This document shows positions 42,870 through 51,231 of a DNA stretch of 64,000 nt, in pieces. Both the position numbers and the translations under genes were made by a program. This stretch comes from Sediminibacterium sp. UBA657 (GTDB lineage: Bacteria > Bacteroidota > Bacteroidia > Chitinophagales > Chitinophagaceae): contig DBOB01000015.1 of NCBI GenBank assembly GCA_002299885.1, forward strand, positions 5,713-69,712, given 5' to 3'. Within the stretch, counting starts at the first letter, position 1; every line of letters begins with the position of its first letter. The notes beneath the pieces were generated by a model. The model saw only the letters and a program-made list of their open reading frames with translations. It searched no databases and had not been told where the DNA came from.

Positions 42870-42890
42870 TGTGTGACCTATAGTCACACA
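42870..42890. promoter_or_regulatory. Inverted octamer pair upstream of the integrase gene
   Basis: TGTGTGAC (42870-42877), five bases, GTCACACA (42883-42890): a perfect inverted repeat 43 bases before the integrase start. It repeats the GTCACACA octamers at the left end. It could be an arm site, an operator for integrase autoregulation, or both. Confidence 0.6.
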
Positions 42891-42972
42891 CATATGTCAA
42901 ATTAAAATAATGTATTAGTTATAACTTATTGTAAATCAATATGTATGTCATTAATTTTAATATAAAACGTCC

Positions 42973-42986
42973 CCCGTCCGGTCCGC
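42973..42986 (+). repeat. attR: right copy of the 14-bp core
   Basis: CCCGTCCGGTCCGC is identical to the tRNA-Asp 3' end at 29752-29765. The upstream bases (ACGTCC) are element sequence, so only the core and not the whole tRNA end is duplicated. Confidence 0.88.
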
Positions 42987-42998
42987 TTTCAAAAAATT

Positions 42999-43035
42999 AA
43001 CCCCTTGTAAATCAATATTTTGCAAGGGGTTTTTT
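42999..43035 (+). terminator. Displaced chromosomal terminator of tRNA-Asp
   Basis: A 9-bp stem AACCCCTTG / CAAGGGGTT with a 15-base loop and a T-run lies 13 bases after attR, as expected if it followed tRNA-Asp before insertion. In the other direction it faces the stop of the FG-GAP gene at 43077 and may serve it too. Confidence 0.72.
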
Positions 43036-43076
43036 AATGCTGTAGCTAAAAGTGAAGCTAACGGATTCTTTTTAGC

Positions 43077-44786
43077 CTATTTATAATATTTATCCTTTAA
43101 ACTTTTTGCATAGGGATCAAATTGGTAGTAGTCCTTTTCCACAAACTTGTTACCAACTCGAATAAATACTGACTTAGTTAAAAATTCATTATTCTGTAGT
43201 ATATAATATGGAGTTATAGATGAGTTTATATAGCTAATATCTTTTAACCCATCTCCATTTAAATCGCTATAAACTAAACGTGTTTTATATTGTGGTCGGG
43301 AAAGTGTATTAAGGTTATATTCAACTAAACTATTATCAATAATAAAACTTCCATCACTCTGCTGTATATAAATTACTATATTCCACTGACTATATTTCAC
43401 AGAGTTAACAGCAATAATATCTAATCTTCCATCTCCATTTAAATCATCCACCTTATAATCAAACTGGTTGATACCAGCATTTATTTGATTTGAGTATAAA
43501 GGTAATTTTATTACAGCTGTTTCATTGAATCTTCCTTTCCCTTTATTTAGTAATACTCTTTGTTGATCTTTACTACCATCTGGCTGAATACCGTTTTCTC
43601 CGACTGCTAATAATAAATCTTTTTGTCCATCTTTGTTAACATCTAAAAATACCCCTCCATAAACATTACCAGCACCTGATGGTACCACCTCACCAAATCC
43701 ATTATCAGAGGGATAATTTTTTGTATCTGATGAAAAATGGGCAAAATTGACGTTTGTGAAGTAGGGAAATGTATTGATTCCCCAAAATATGTATGAATGA
43801 GAATTGGCAGAAACAAATAAATCTGGAAGACCATCTCCGGTAACATCTTCAACATCACCCCATTCATGTCCAAATTGATTTGCTAATGATTTTGGTTCTA
43901 AATCTAATTTTGTAATGTCATAACCACCTTTTCCATCACTTAAGCAAATAGAAACAGGCTCATTTGGGTTTGAGTTACTTGCTTCGTCTCTCATTCCGTG
44001 TATTACTATGTCAACATAATTATCTGAATTTAAATATACCGGTGTTACTAATCTTGGATGACCTACATTATTTGTTTTATCATTGATTAAGTTTTTTTCT
44101 TCAAAAATTTTTGTATTTGGATTCCAAATTAAAAAAGATATGGTTGCTTTTATTTGACCACCAAAAGTTGTACCGCCATTAAACACGTCCATATAACCAT
44201 CATTGTTAAAATCACCATTACAAATAGCTTCTGTCCAAACAGCATATGCACCTGATGGGTGGTGATTTTCATAATTTTTTTGGAATACAGCAACAATTAG
44301 GTCTGAAGGTAATATTGAGTTTTCCCAATAGTCAGTACCTAGTTGTCTTGCATTAGCTGCAACTTTATACCCCATGAACCTTCCTAATGGGTTATTTACA
44401 ACTTGTATGGTCTTATTTAACGAATTGGATGATGTCGATTTTGACGATACAGTTATTGATAAATTGTAATTACCTATATTTTTTAAACCTGGAATATTCA
44501 CACCTAAACTTGAGGCAGTTAAACTAGTATCTAATTTAAATATTTGTTTGGAGCTATCAGTCCATGTTGCAATGATTGAGTAAAGAATACCTGCAGATGG
44601 AATTTTTGAACTAACCGTTACAACAAGTGGTAATGTATCAGCAACATTGTAGGTTCCTGTATCAAGATTGGTTGTGAATTTAATTGCTTCTTCTTGAACA
44701 ACTACAACAGGTGGTATTTTAGGGACCTCTGTTTTATTGCAAGCAAATAAAAATAGAATACCCGAAGTAAAGATTACTTTTTTCAT
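43077..44786 (-). CDS. FG-GAP/VCBS-repeat lipoprotein
   Basis: A 569-residue lipoprotein (lipobox LFAC, Cys16). An Ig-like N-terminal region (about 35-135) is followed by a beta-propeller of FG-GAP/VCBS repeats with Ca-binding loops: DFNNDGYMDVFNG, DVTGDGLPDLFVS, DVNKDGQKDLLLA, DLNGDGRLDIIAV and DLNGDGLKDISYI. Such surface proteins usually bind ligands or adhere. It lies outside attR but inside a zone bounded on the right by a decayed element end. Confidence 0.9.
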   Translation of the reverse strand: MKKVIFTSGILFLFACNKTEVPKIPPVVVVQEEAIKFTTNLDTGTYNVADTLPLVVTVSSKIPSAGILYSIIATWTDSSKQIFKLDTSLTASSLGVNIPGLKNIGNYNLSITVSSKSTSSNSLNKTIQVVNNPLGRFMGYKVAANARQLGTDYWENSILPSDLIVAVFQKNYENHHPSGAYAVWTEAICNGDFNNDGYMDVFNGGTTFGGQIKATISFLIWNPNTKIFEEKNLINDKTNNVGHPRLVTPVYLNSDNYVDIVIHGMRDEASNSNPNEPVSICLSDGKGGYDITKLDLEPKSLANQFGHEWGDVEDVTGDGLPDLFVSANSHSYIFWGINTFPYFTNVNFAHFSSDTKNYPSDNGFGEVVPSGAGNVYGGVFLDVNKDGQKDLLLAVGENGIQPDGSKDQQRVLLNKGKGRFNETAVIKLPLYSNQINAGINQFDYKVDDLNGDGRLDIIAVNSVKYSQWNIVIYIQQSDGSFIIDNSLVEYNLNTLSRPQYKTRLVYSDLNGDGLKDISYINSSITPYYILQNNEFLTKSVFIRVGNKFVEKDYYQFDPYAKSLKDKYYK

Positions 44787-44987
44787 AGTTTTAATTTTAA
44801 TCTAACCTTTGGGGTATTATAAAGTTAGTTAAATATTCAATATAAAATCTTTTTCAGAATCCGAAGCAAATACCCTCTTAAACTTTAGTTGCTCTGTTCT
44901 TCAAGGAAAGGTATAATTATACCTACTTTATATTTGATGAATTAGATGGTTAGAGAAGTGTTTGAGTTAAGTGAGAACTCAAAGTCC

Positions 44988-45065
44988 AGTCCGCAGTAAA
45001 TCCATAGTATCAATTACTTAGGCTTTTTTATGCCCAAAAGTCCTACATATGTCACACATTTTTTC
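44988..45065 (+). repeat. Decayed second copy of the element's left end
   Basis: The stretch from AGTCCGCAGTAAA onward matches 29758-29835 without gaps over the first ~63 bases (about four bases in five identical by eye). It includes TACTTAGGCTTTT, CCCAAAAGTC and GTCACACA (45051-45058). The partner arm of the terminator stem has diverged, so the hairpin is broken. Before it, AGATGGTTAGA at 44943-44953 vaguely recalls the D-arm of tRNA-Asp, but no cloverleaf remains. The 381 bases between the flanking genes (44787-45167) contain nothing else I can identify. Confidence 0.72.
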
Positions 45066-45167
45066 GTTTTATATATTATTCAACCAATTTGGACAACTAT
45101 CTTAATTATTTAATTTTGTTGAAAATATAGTACTATCTCTTTTTCAAATCATTTATTCAATTCAAAA

Positions 45168-45626
45168 ATGAAACCCATTCTTCTAGTTGGATTCTTATTT
45201 TTAGTTGCCTGCTCCCCTTATAAGAAAATTGTCATTCCAATGAGTCAAATTCAAACTTTAAATTGGATGGATAAATCAGAGGATTTTGTAACATCAAAAT
45301 TAGGGCCATATAAAGCTAAAACCATGAATGAAAAAGGCTATGCTTTACTTTTTGACTTTAGCACGTATAATCGAATACCAAAAAAAAATAATACTAGTAA
45401 TAATGATTATAAGGTAGATATGGATTTTAGTCAAAATAGAGGAATTTTTCCACCCACTACTTATGTAACCACTTCTGCTAAACCAGGATTAGATGTCAAT
45501 AAATTTGAAATCATTAAAGAAAGAGTCTTAAATTTTTATTTTGATAATAATAAAAAAGTGATGTATGTAGACGCTATTGGTTATCCAGATTCAGTTAGAT
45601 ATGAACTTCGAAAAAGTAACAAATAA
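45168..45626 (+). CDS. Small lipoprotein, unknown
   Basis: A 152-residue lipoprotein with lipobox LVAC (Cys15) after a short hydrophobic leader. TLNWMDKSEDFVTSKLGPYK is followed by aromatic and strand-like segments (YALLFDFSTY, VLNFYFDNNKKVMYVDAIGY), similar to SmpA/OmlA-like small outer-membrane lipoproteins, but the similarity is weak. It ends at a bidirectional terminator. Confidence 0.65.
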   Translation: MKPILLVGFLFLVACSPYKKIVIPMSQIQTLNWMDKSEDFVTSKLGPYKAKTMNEKGYALLFDFSTYNRIPKKNNTSNNDYKVDMDFSQNRGIFPPTTYVTTSAKPGLDVNKFEIIKERVLNFYFDNNKKVMYVDAIGYPDSVRYELRKSNK

Positions 45627-45629
45627 AAA

Positions 45630-45656
45630 AAAGACCCTTATTGCTAAGGGCCCTTT
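45630..45656. terminator. Bidirectional terminator
   Basis: AAAG-A-CCCTTA / TAAGGG-CC-CTTT forms a hairpin with loop TTGC and a small internal mismatch, with an A-run before and T-rich sequence after. It separates the convergent genes ending at 45626 and 45686. Confidence 0.65.
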
Positions 45657-45685
45657 CTTCGTATTTTTTTCCAAACTTAAAAAGC

Positions 45686-46207
45686 TTATTGCTTTGTTTC
45701 AGTAGCGGCTTTAATCACGCCAGTTATATCCATAAATTCATCAGTTTCAATCATTTTGTGGTCTTTATTGAACTTGAATACGCCATAATATTTATGTTCA
45801 ATCTTTGCACCGTTGATGCCATCATCAGTCCATCTTACATAAGCTCTTACATCTCCAGTAGGCTTATAAGTAACAGAATCAAGACCTGGGTAAAGTTGAA
45901 TATCATTCGCTTTAATATTATTCACTATACTATGTAAACCTTCAAGTCTTTTTCTCAACTCTTCTTTACCAATAGTAGCTTCTAAGCCATATCCAGCTCC
46001 ATGGGCTTTAAGGGTATCTGATACATATGAACTCCAAGTTTGTAAATCCTTGTTTGCAAATGCTTCAAAAACAGCTGTTGTTACTTTTGCATTTTCTTTG
46101 AATTCAGCCATCATTGCATCATCTGATCCAGTACTAGTTGTTGCTTGTGGATTTGTACAAGCAAATAATGTAATAGCAGTTGCCATTACTAAAATTGTTT
46201 TTTTCAT
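45686..46207 (-). CDS. NTF2/SnoaL-like lipoprotein
   Basis: A 173-residue lipoprotein (lipobox LFAC, Cys17). The body resembles the SnoaL/NTF2-like cone fold: VFEAFANKDLQTWSSYVSDT, GKEELRKRLEG, and strands ending in YYGVFKFNKDHKMIETDEFM. It is a paralogue of the next upstream gene, 11 bases away, and both probably form an operon. Ligand or enzyme activity is unknown. Confidence 0.75.
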   Translation of the reverse strand: MKKTILVMATAITLFACTNPQATTSTGSDDAMMAEFKENAKVTTAVFEAFANKDLQTWSSYVSDTLKAHGAGYGLEATIGKEELRKRLEGLHSIVNNIKANDIQLYPGLDSVTYKPTGDVRAYVRWTDDGINGAKIEHKYYGVFKFNKDHKMIETDEFMDITGVIKAATETKQ

Positions 46208-46218
46208 AGATTTATTTT

Positions 46219-46719
46219 TTATTTAGCATCATAGATTACTTGTTCCCAATGAATTTTTCCGTCTTTAATCGCAAAGGCTCCAAAAGTTAAGGTTTTCATA
46301 GTTTCGCCAGTCTTTGCCTTAGCTGAAAATCTAACCCAAGCATGACCCCACTTATACCCTTTGTAACGTTCGTCATCAGTTGCAACAGTCACAACTTCGT
46401 AATTTGGTGTGCCTGAATCTACCACACCTTCAAATAATTCTCTTTGCTTTATAAACATTTCAACTCTATCAGACACACTCATTCCCACAGTATCTCCGTT
46501 ATGCCATGATTTAGCTGTGTCACTAAAGCAAGAAGCCCATGTAGCCCAATCACCATTACTATAAGCTGTGATTGCTTTTTTCATTAATTCAACTTCTGGA
46601 CCTTCTTTTACACAACTAGATGTTGAAGCAGCGGTGTCAGTTGAAGCAGTTTTTTCACCAGGTGTTGAACAAGCGAAAATAGTTGTAGCTAAAAATGCTA
46701 CTAGGATTGTTTTTTTCAT
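46219..46719 (-). CDS. NTF2/SnoaL-like lipoprotein, paralogue
   Basis: A 166-residue lipoprotein (lipobox IFAC, Cys17). It shares layout with the downstream paralogue: KKAITAYSNGDWATWASCFSDT, a turn with SDRVEMFIKQRELFEG, then WGHAWVRFSAKAKT and GAFAIKDGKIHWEQVIYD. Tandem duplication is the likely origin. The function is unknown. Confidence 0.75.
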   Translation of the reverse strand: MKKTILVAFLATTIFACSTPGEKTASTDTAASTSSCVKEGPEVELMKKAITAYSNGDWATWASCFSDTAKSWHNGDTVGMSVSDRVEMFIKQRELFEGVVDSGTPNYEVVTVATDDERYKGYKWGHAWVRFSAKAKTGETMKTLTFGAFAIKDGKIHWEQVIYDAK

Positions 46720-46890
46720 TTGTATAATTTTTATGTAATAAATATATGTATCTTTTTGATACTAAAAAATATTTTAGAGCACCAAAAAGGACACTATTTT
46801 AATCGAAGCATAAATTATTGAAAAAATCATCCATACCAACCATTTGACCTGTAAATATGTTCCATTTTATGGAATAGGAACAATTTAGGG

Positions 46891-47487
46891 CTAAGCATGC
46901 ATCAACCTAAAAGTCAAATTGATACGTAATTGTTTAATGCGGGTTGTCTTAGGCAAGGAATGATACCAATGAGCTTGGATTTCCCCTTTCATATCTAATA
47001 AGGAGCCATGGGCAAGTTCAATGTCTAAACGTTCATTGGTGGTAGCGTGTTTAAAGGCAAACTTACGAACAGCCCCAAAACTCAAAGATGCGATGGACGA
47101 CGCTCCAACCACTTCTTTTTCATTGTCTCTATGCCATCCCATGCCCTCTTCTCCCTCGTGGTATAAATTGAGTAAACATGCATTATACTTTGCTCCCGTA
47201 ATTGCTTCCACTTTTTGCTTAATAACAATTAAGGCAGATGTCCACTCCAATCCTGATTTTTTTACCCCAGCATAGGTATAGGTTATGCCAGCATCTGCAT
47301 ACCAAGCCACTTTTCTTTTGGTGATGATTTTTTTGCCAAACATCACCACTTCATCCTGCTTCCAAGGAATGGTTTCAAATAAATCCTTACAAATTCCATT
47401 TGCTTCTTGTTCATTAAAGACTACTCCATGGTAAATGGCAATACCATCATATGGCAATAGGTTTTCTGGGTCAAAAAGAAAGGACAT
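46891..47487 (-). CDS. AlkB-like 2-oxoglutarate/Fe(II) dioxygenase
   Basis: A 198-residue dioxygenase of the AlkB (ALKBH2/3-like) group that removes alkyl damage from DNA or RNA bases. The iron site is H-x-D in MGWHRDNEKEV and a distal His in IQAHWYHSLPKT. The 2-oxoglutarate-binding Arg is in RINLTFR. LLNLYHEGEEGMGWH is the typical preceding segment. It lies 10 bases after the upstream gene on the same strand. Confidence 0.92.
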   Translation of the reverse strand: MSFLFDPENLLPYDGIAIYHGVVFNEQEANGICKDLFETIPWKQDEVVMFGKKIITKRKVAWYADAGITYTYAGVKKSGLEWTSALIVIKQKVEAITGAKYNACLLNLYHEGEEGMGWHRDNEKEVVGASSIASLSFGAVRKFAFKHATTNERLDIELAHGSLLDMKGEIQAHWYHSLPKTTRIKQLRINLTFRLMHA

Positions 47488-47497
47488 ATTAAATGCA

Positions 47498-48184
47498 TTA
47501 TTTTAACGTCTGCAAAATCCATTTTGGATTTGCAGTATCTGATACAAACTGACCTAATACTTTTGATGGTTTATTTGAAATCAATTGCTGTGAATCTGAG
47601 CTTGGTAATAATCTTAATCTATATTTTTTATTGTAGACGATGCCTTTTGGTGAACTTAATTTTTTATACAAATACTTCATGTAATGTTCTGGCACCAAAG
47701 ATTTTATGGTATTATACCTTGATGGTAAGTTCACTCCTATTGACATCGCTACTTCATCTAACATATCAATGCAATTCAATATTAAAGTAAACACAGGTGG
47801 ATCTGCAGTCCATCTTTCCACTACTCTCTTTGCTTCATAATAAGCTGCTTCATCTACTATAAAATAGATGTCCCCATTTGGAGGGATATGTTTTAAACAA
47901 TTAGAATCGTTTTTGACTACACCAATTGGAATTGGAATATTGGCGATTCTTTTAGGATAATACCCATATACTTTGAAATCTTTTTTTTCTGCATCCTTTT
48001 GATCTTGTTGATACAGCAACACAAAAGCATGCCCAGTGAAGCTATCATTCCTTATAGCTAAACCAACTACATACTTTTTATCAGTTGTATCTGTTCTTAA
48101 ATCAATCTCAAGTTTTTGAGCAGCAAGCTGCGTAAGAGATCCAATCCAAAAAAAGGATACAATTAAAATAAAAAACTGTTTCAT
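47498..48184 (-). CDS. Secreted protein, unknown function
   Basis: A 228-residue protein with a signal peptide (MKQFFILIVSFFWIGSLTQLAAQ). FTGHAFVLLYQQD and GDIYFIVDEAAYYEAKRVVE suggest an alpha/beta fold, but no family is recognised. It lies 12 bases downstream of the M28 peptidase gene and is probably cotranscribed with it and the AlkB-like gene. Confidence 0.65.
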   Translation of the reverse strand: MKQFFILIVSFFWIGSLTQLAAQKLEIDLRTDTTDKKYVVGLAIRNDSFTGHAFVLLYQQDQKDAEKKDFKVYGYYPKRIANIPIPIGVVKNDSNCLKHIPPNGDIYFIVDEAAYYEAKRVVERWTADPPVFTLILNCIDMLDEVAMSIGVNLPSRYNTIKSLVPEHYMKYLYKKLSSPKGIVYNKKYRLRLLPSSDSQQLISNKPSKVLGQFVSDTANPKWILQTLK

Positions 48185-48196
48185 TCAATCAAAATG

Positions 48197-49735
48197 TTAT
48201 TTCCTAGGCATCAAGCTTGTTTGCTGTGCTGCATTTAAAGCAAAGGTAGCAACAATTGTTGCAATTTGTTTTAAGTCATCCTGCATTAAATGATCATACA
48301 CATCCATATTGCTATGGTGTGTTCTTGTACTGTATTCAATAGGATCTTGTATAAACTGAAAGCCCGGTAACCCTACCCCATCAAATGCAATATGGTCTGT
48401 ACTTCCTGTATTACTTAAGGTTACAGCCTTTGCACCTAAATCATTGAATGGCGCAAACCAAGTCTTGAAAATGGCTGCTGCGGCTGTATTACCTTGTGCA
48501 TAGATCCCACGAATTTTCCCAGTACCATTGTCAATATTAAAATAGCTAGAGAATTTTGCATGCGCTGCATTTGGTTGGTTATTTGCATCCATAAATGTTT
48601 TTTTCACATAACCTCTTGAGCCTAATAAGCCTTCTTCCTCTGCACTCCACAATCCTATGCGAATGGTTCTTTTAGGACTGATACCTGCTGCTTTGATTAT
48701 ACGCATTGCCTCAATCATCACTGCCGAACCAGAAGCATTATCCGTAGCACCTGTTCCAGACTGCCATGAATCCAAATGCGCTCCAATCATCACCACTTCG
48801 TCTTTCAACAATGGATCAGTACCTGGAATTTCTGCAAGCACATTGTATCCTTGTAAATCCTTGGTATGAAATTTAGTTTTTACTTCAAGGTCCGCTTTAA
48901 CAGTGGTGCCAGCTTTAGCCAATCTTAAAAAAGTATTATAGTCTTCTACTGACATTGCAAGGTCTAAAAAATTTGCTGGATCTGTTCCTTTATATGAACC
49001 TCCACCTTGAGCGAAAATAGTGCCATCATGATTTCTTGTAGCTGTGGTTAACATCGCTACTGCACCTTCCTCAATTGCCATTGCCTTTAATAAATTCATG
49101 ACTCTTTGTGGACCTGATCTTTGTGCTTGCATCTCGCGCATACGTCTTTGTTGCGCGGTATCTGGTGTTCTAGAAATTGCTGGTGCAGCTGCTGCTTCCA
49201 TTGCGGCCAATGCTTCGTCCGTATATCTTTCAGCGTCTGCTTTAAAACTTTGCTTATACTTATTGTCTTGATCCAAAATTATGATCTTACCTTTTAATTG
49301 TCCTTTATAATTTAGTAATGTAACAGAGTCTTTTGCATCAACAACAATAATCGTCGCATTTTTTAATCCATTGGTACCTGCAGTCCAAGTTTTAGGCCAA
49401 GCCAATAATGGTTTATAATATGGTGCGGTCATCGCAAAATACATTTTCTCTAAATCCCATCCTTTGCCAAATTCACCCCATGGTTCAATTACTGCATTCA
49501 CTGCCCCATTTTTAGTCAACACCTCTTTCGCATAATTAGCTGCTCTCGCATAGCCTTCAGAATTGGCCAACCTATTTCCGCTTTTATCTGTTAAGTTAAA
49601 TGCGATATCCATTACCTGAGATTTTTCCAATCCTTCGGTTCTGATTTTCTGAATCGTTGCAGGATCTAGTTGCGCCATGGCAGAAATTGGTAAAATTGCT
49701 GCAAGGATAAATCCCTTGATTACTAAGTTTTTCAT
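48197..49735 (-). CDS. Secreted M28-family zinc aminopeptidase
   Basis: A 512-residue exported peptidase (signal peptide ending ISAMAQ). A protease-associated-like insertion spans about residues 120-280. The M28 dizinc site is seen in GAHLDSW (His, Asp), ATDNASGSAVMIEAMR (Asp), SAEEEGLLGSRGYV (catalytic Glu and ligand Glu) and STDHIAFDGVGLPGFQ (His ligand). It releases N-terminal residues from peptides in the periplasm or outside the cell. Confidence 0.94.
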   Translation of the reverse strand: MKNLVIKGFILAAILPISAMAQLDPATIQKIRTEGLEKSQVMDIAFNLTDKSGNRLANSEGYARAANYAKEVLTKNGAVNAVIEPWGEFGKGWDLEKMYFAMTAPYYKPLLAWPKTWTAGTNGLKNATIIVVDAKDSVTLLNYKGQLKGKIIILDQDNKYKQSFKADAERYTDEALAAMEAAAAPAISRTPDTAQQRRMREMQAQRSGPQRVMNLLKAMAIEEGAVAMLTTATRNHDGTIFAQGGGSYKGTDPANFLDLAMSVEDYNTFLRLAKAGTTVKADLEVKTKFHTKDLQGYNVLAEIPGTDPLLKDEVVMIGAHLDSWQSGTGATDNASGSAVMIEAMRIIKAAGISPKRTIRIGLWSAEEEGLLGSRGYVKKTFMDANNQPNAAHAKFSSYFNIDNGTGKIRGIYAQGNTAAAAIFKTWFAPFNDLGAKAVTLSNTGSTDHIAFDGVGLPGFQFIQDPIEYSTRTHHSNMDVYDHLMQDDLKQIATIVATFALNAAQQTSLMPRK

Positions 49736-49881
49736 AGTAGGTCTTTTGATGATTTTGAATGATCAAATTAGGTAAAAGCGTCCATTATAATGCACCATTT
49801 ATCCAATTTTTGTACACCTATTGGTTTTTTATTTTGAAAGCAACAAAATTTGTCGGAATTTAATACCATAATTTAAGCCTT

Positions 49882-51147
49882 ATGGAAAAAAGACAATTTA
49901 TCAAAGACCTTGTTTTAACAAGCATTGCAATGCCAATAGGATTTGGTGGGATGGCAAAAGCTTTTGCAAACCATTCGGAAAAATCACCTTCCGTACTTGC
50001 AGAGGACAATGCATTTTGGGAGCAGATACGTCAACAATACATCCTCAAGCCAGACTATATTAATTTAGAAAATGGCTATTATAATTTTTTGCCTCAACCA
50101 ATATTGAATAAGTATATCGAGCATATCAAAGAAATTAATTATCAAGGTTCGTATTATATGCGCACGGTGCAATGGGAGAACAAACAAAAATCAGTGATAG
50201 CATTGGCGCAGATTGCTGGATGCACCCCAGAAGAATTAATCATTACACGTAATACCACAGAATCATTGGATACCATTATTGGTGGTATTCACTGGCAATC
50301 TGGTGACGAAGCCATCATGGCCGAGCAAGATTATGGAGCCATGTTAGATATGTTTAAATTAGTAAGTGAAAGACATGGTGTAGTGAATAAAATGATTTCC
50401 GTTCCTAATCATCCAAAAGACGATGCGGAGATTGTTGCACTTTATAAAAATGCGATCACACCAAAGACTAAAGTGATATTAGTGAGTCATATGATTAATA
50501 TTACTGGTCAAATATTACCGATTAAAAAAATTAGTGAAATGGCCCACCAGTATGGGGTGCAAGTGATGGTAGATGGCGCGCATGCTTTTGCTCATATCCA
50601 ATATAGTATTGCTGATTTAGGTTGTGACTATTATGCAGCATCCTTACATAAATGGCTAAGTGTCCCACTTGGTGCAGGCATTCTTTTTGTAAAAAAAGAA
50701 CATATCAAAAACATCTGGCCACTTTTTGGAGACAATGAAAAAGATCCAAATAAAATTAAACGCATCAACCATACTGGAACACATCCTGTGCATACAGATT
50801 TAACGATTCCGGATTCAATTGCCTATTATCAAATGATTGGCCCTGCAAAAAAAGAAGCTAGACTAAGGTACTTACAACAATATTGGACCAGCAAAGTGAA
50901 GGACAATCCAAATATTATATTGAATACCCCGACCACTCCAGATCGTTCTTGTGCCATTAGCAATGTGGGTATCAAAAATATGAAACCTGCAATTTTAGCG
51001 GAGCGCTTAATGAAGGAACACAAAATTTTTACAGTAGCCATTGATTATGCCAATGTACATGGATGTAGGATTACGCCTAATCTATATACCACCACCAAAG
51101 AATTGGACGTATTTGTGGATGCTTTAAATACCTTGAGTAAGGCCTAA
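49882..51147 (+). CDS. Exported class V aminotransferase-like PLP enzyme
   Basis: A 421-residue PLP enzyme of the aminotransferase class V (isopenicillin-N epimerase/cysteine desulfurase-like) group. The N-terminus MEKRQFIKDL followed by a hydrophobic stretch (LTSIAMPIGFGGMAKAFA) resembles a Tat-type signal with KR in place of RR. TRNTTESL binds the cofactor phosphate. VMVDGAHAF gives the Asp that contacts the PLP nitrogen, and the PLP Lys is in ASLHKWL. The substrate is unknown. It lies 84 bases upstream of the DeoR-SusC-SusD-MurQ genes. Confidence 0.88.
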   Translation: MEKRQFIKDLVLTSIAMPIGFGGMAKAFANHSEKSPSVLAEDNAFWEQIRQQYILKPDYINLENGYYNFLPQPILNKYIEHIKEINYQGSYYMRTVQWENKQKSVIALAQIAGCTPEELIITRNTTESLDTIIGGIHWQSGDEAIMAEQDYGAMLDMFKLVSERHGVVNKMISVPNHPKDDAEIVALYKNAITPKTKVILVSHMINITGQILPIKKISEMAHQYGVQVMVDGAHAFAHIQYSIADLGCDYYAASLHKWLSVPLGAGILFVKKEHIKNIWPLFGDNEKDPNKIKRINHTGTHPVHTDLTIPDSIAYYQMIGPAKKEARLRYLQQYWTSKVKDNPNIILNTPTTPDRSCAISNVGIKNMKPAILAERLMKEHKIFTVAIDYANVHGCRITPNLYTTTKELDVFVDALNTLSKA

Positions 51148-51231
51148 TACTTAACAATTTGGTCATAATTTATTAACATTCGTTCGTATTTTGCGGTTTT
51201 TTGCCTAATTTAATTGTCTAATTCCCGCATA

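Larger units (their letters stand above)
29752..42986. mobile_element. 13.2-kb integrative element inserted in tRNA-Asp
   Basis: The element is bounded by a 14-bp direct repeat of the tRNA-Asp 3' end (29752-29765 and 42973-42986). A tyrosine integrase gene sits at the right end, reading inward. Content in order: type IIG-like restriction-modification enzyme, unknown basic protein, tandem hairpin repeats, ART-fold protein, two small orphans, HUH Rep-like protein, AlpA-like protein, small helical protein, SHOCT protein, serine recombinase, four secreted proteins, integrase. No conjugation genes, coupling protein or phage structural genes are seen. It therefore looks like a mobilisable or satellite-type island able to replicate after excision; the replication part is inference. 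It is visibly more AT-rich than the flanks in 34-37 kb. Confidence 0.88.

Noticed and set aside
44920..44993. A second tRNA-Asp gene
   Set aside because: Only the last bases and a vague D-arm-like word survive; no acceptor, anticodon or T-stem pairing can be drawn, so it is noted only as a possible relic.
42973..44994. FG-GAP gene as part of the living element
   Set aside because: It lies outside the intact right core repeat and beyond the probable original tRNA terminator; it is treated as flanking or older accreted DNA.
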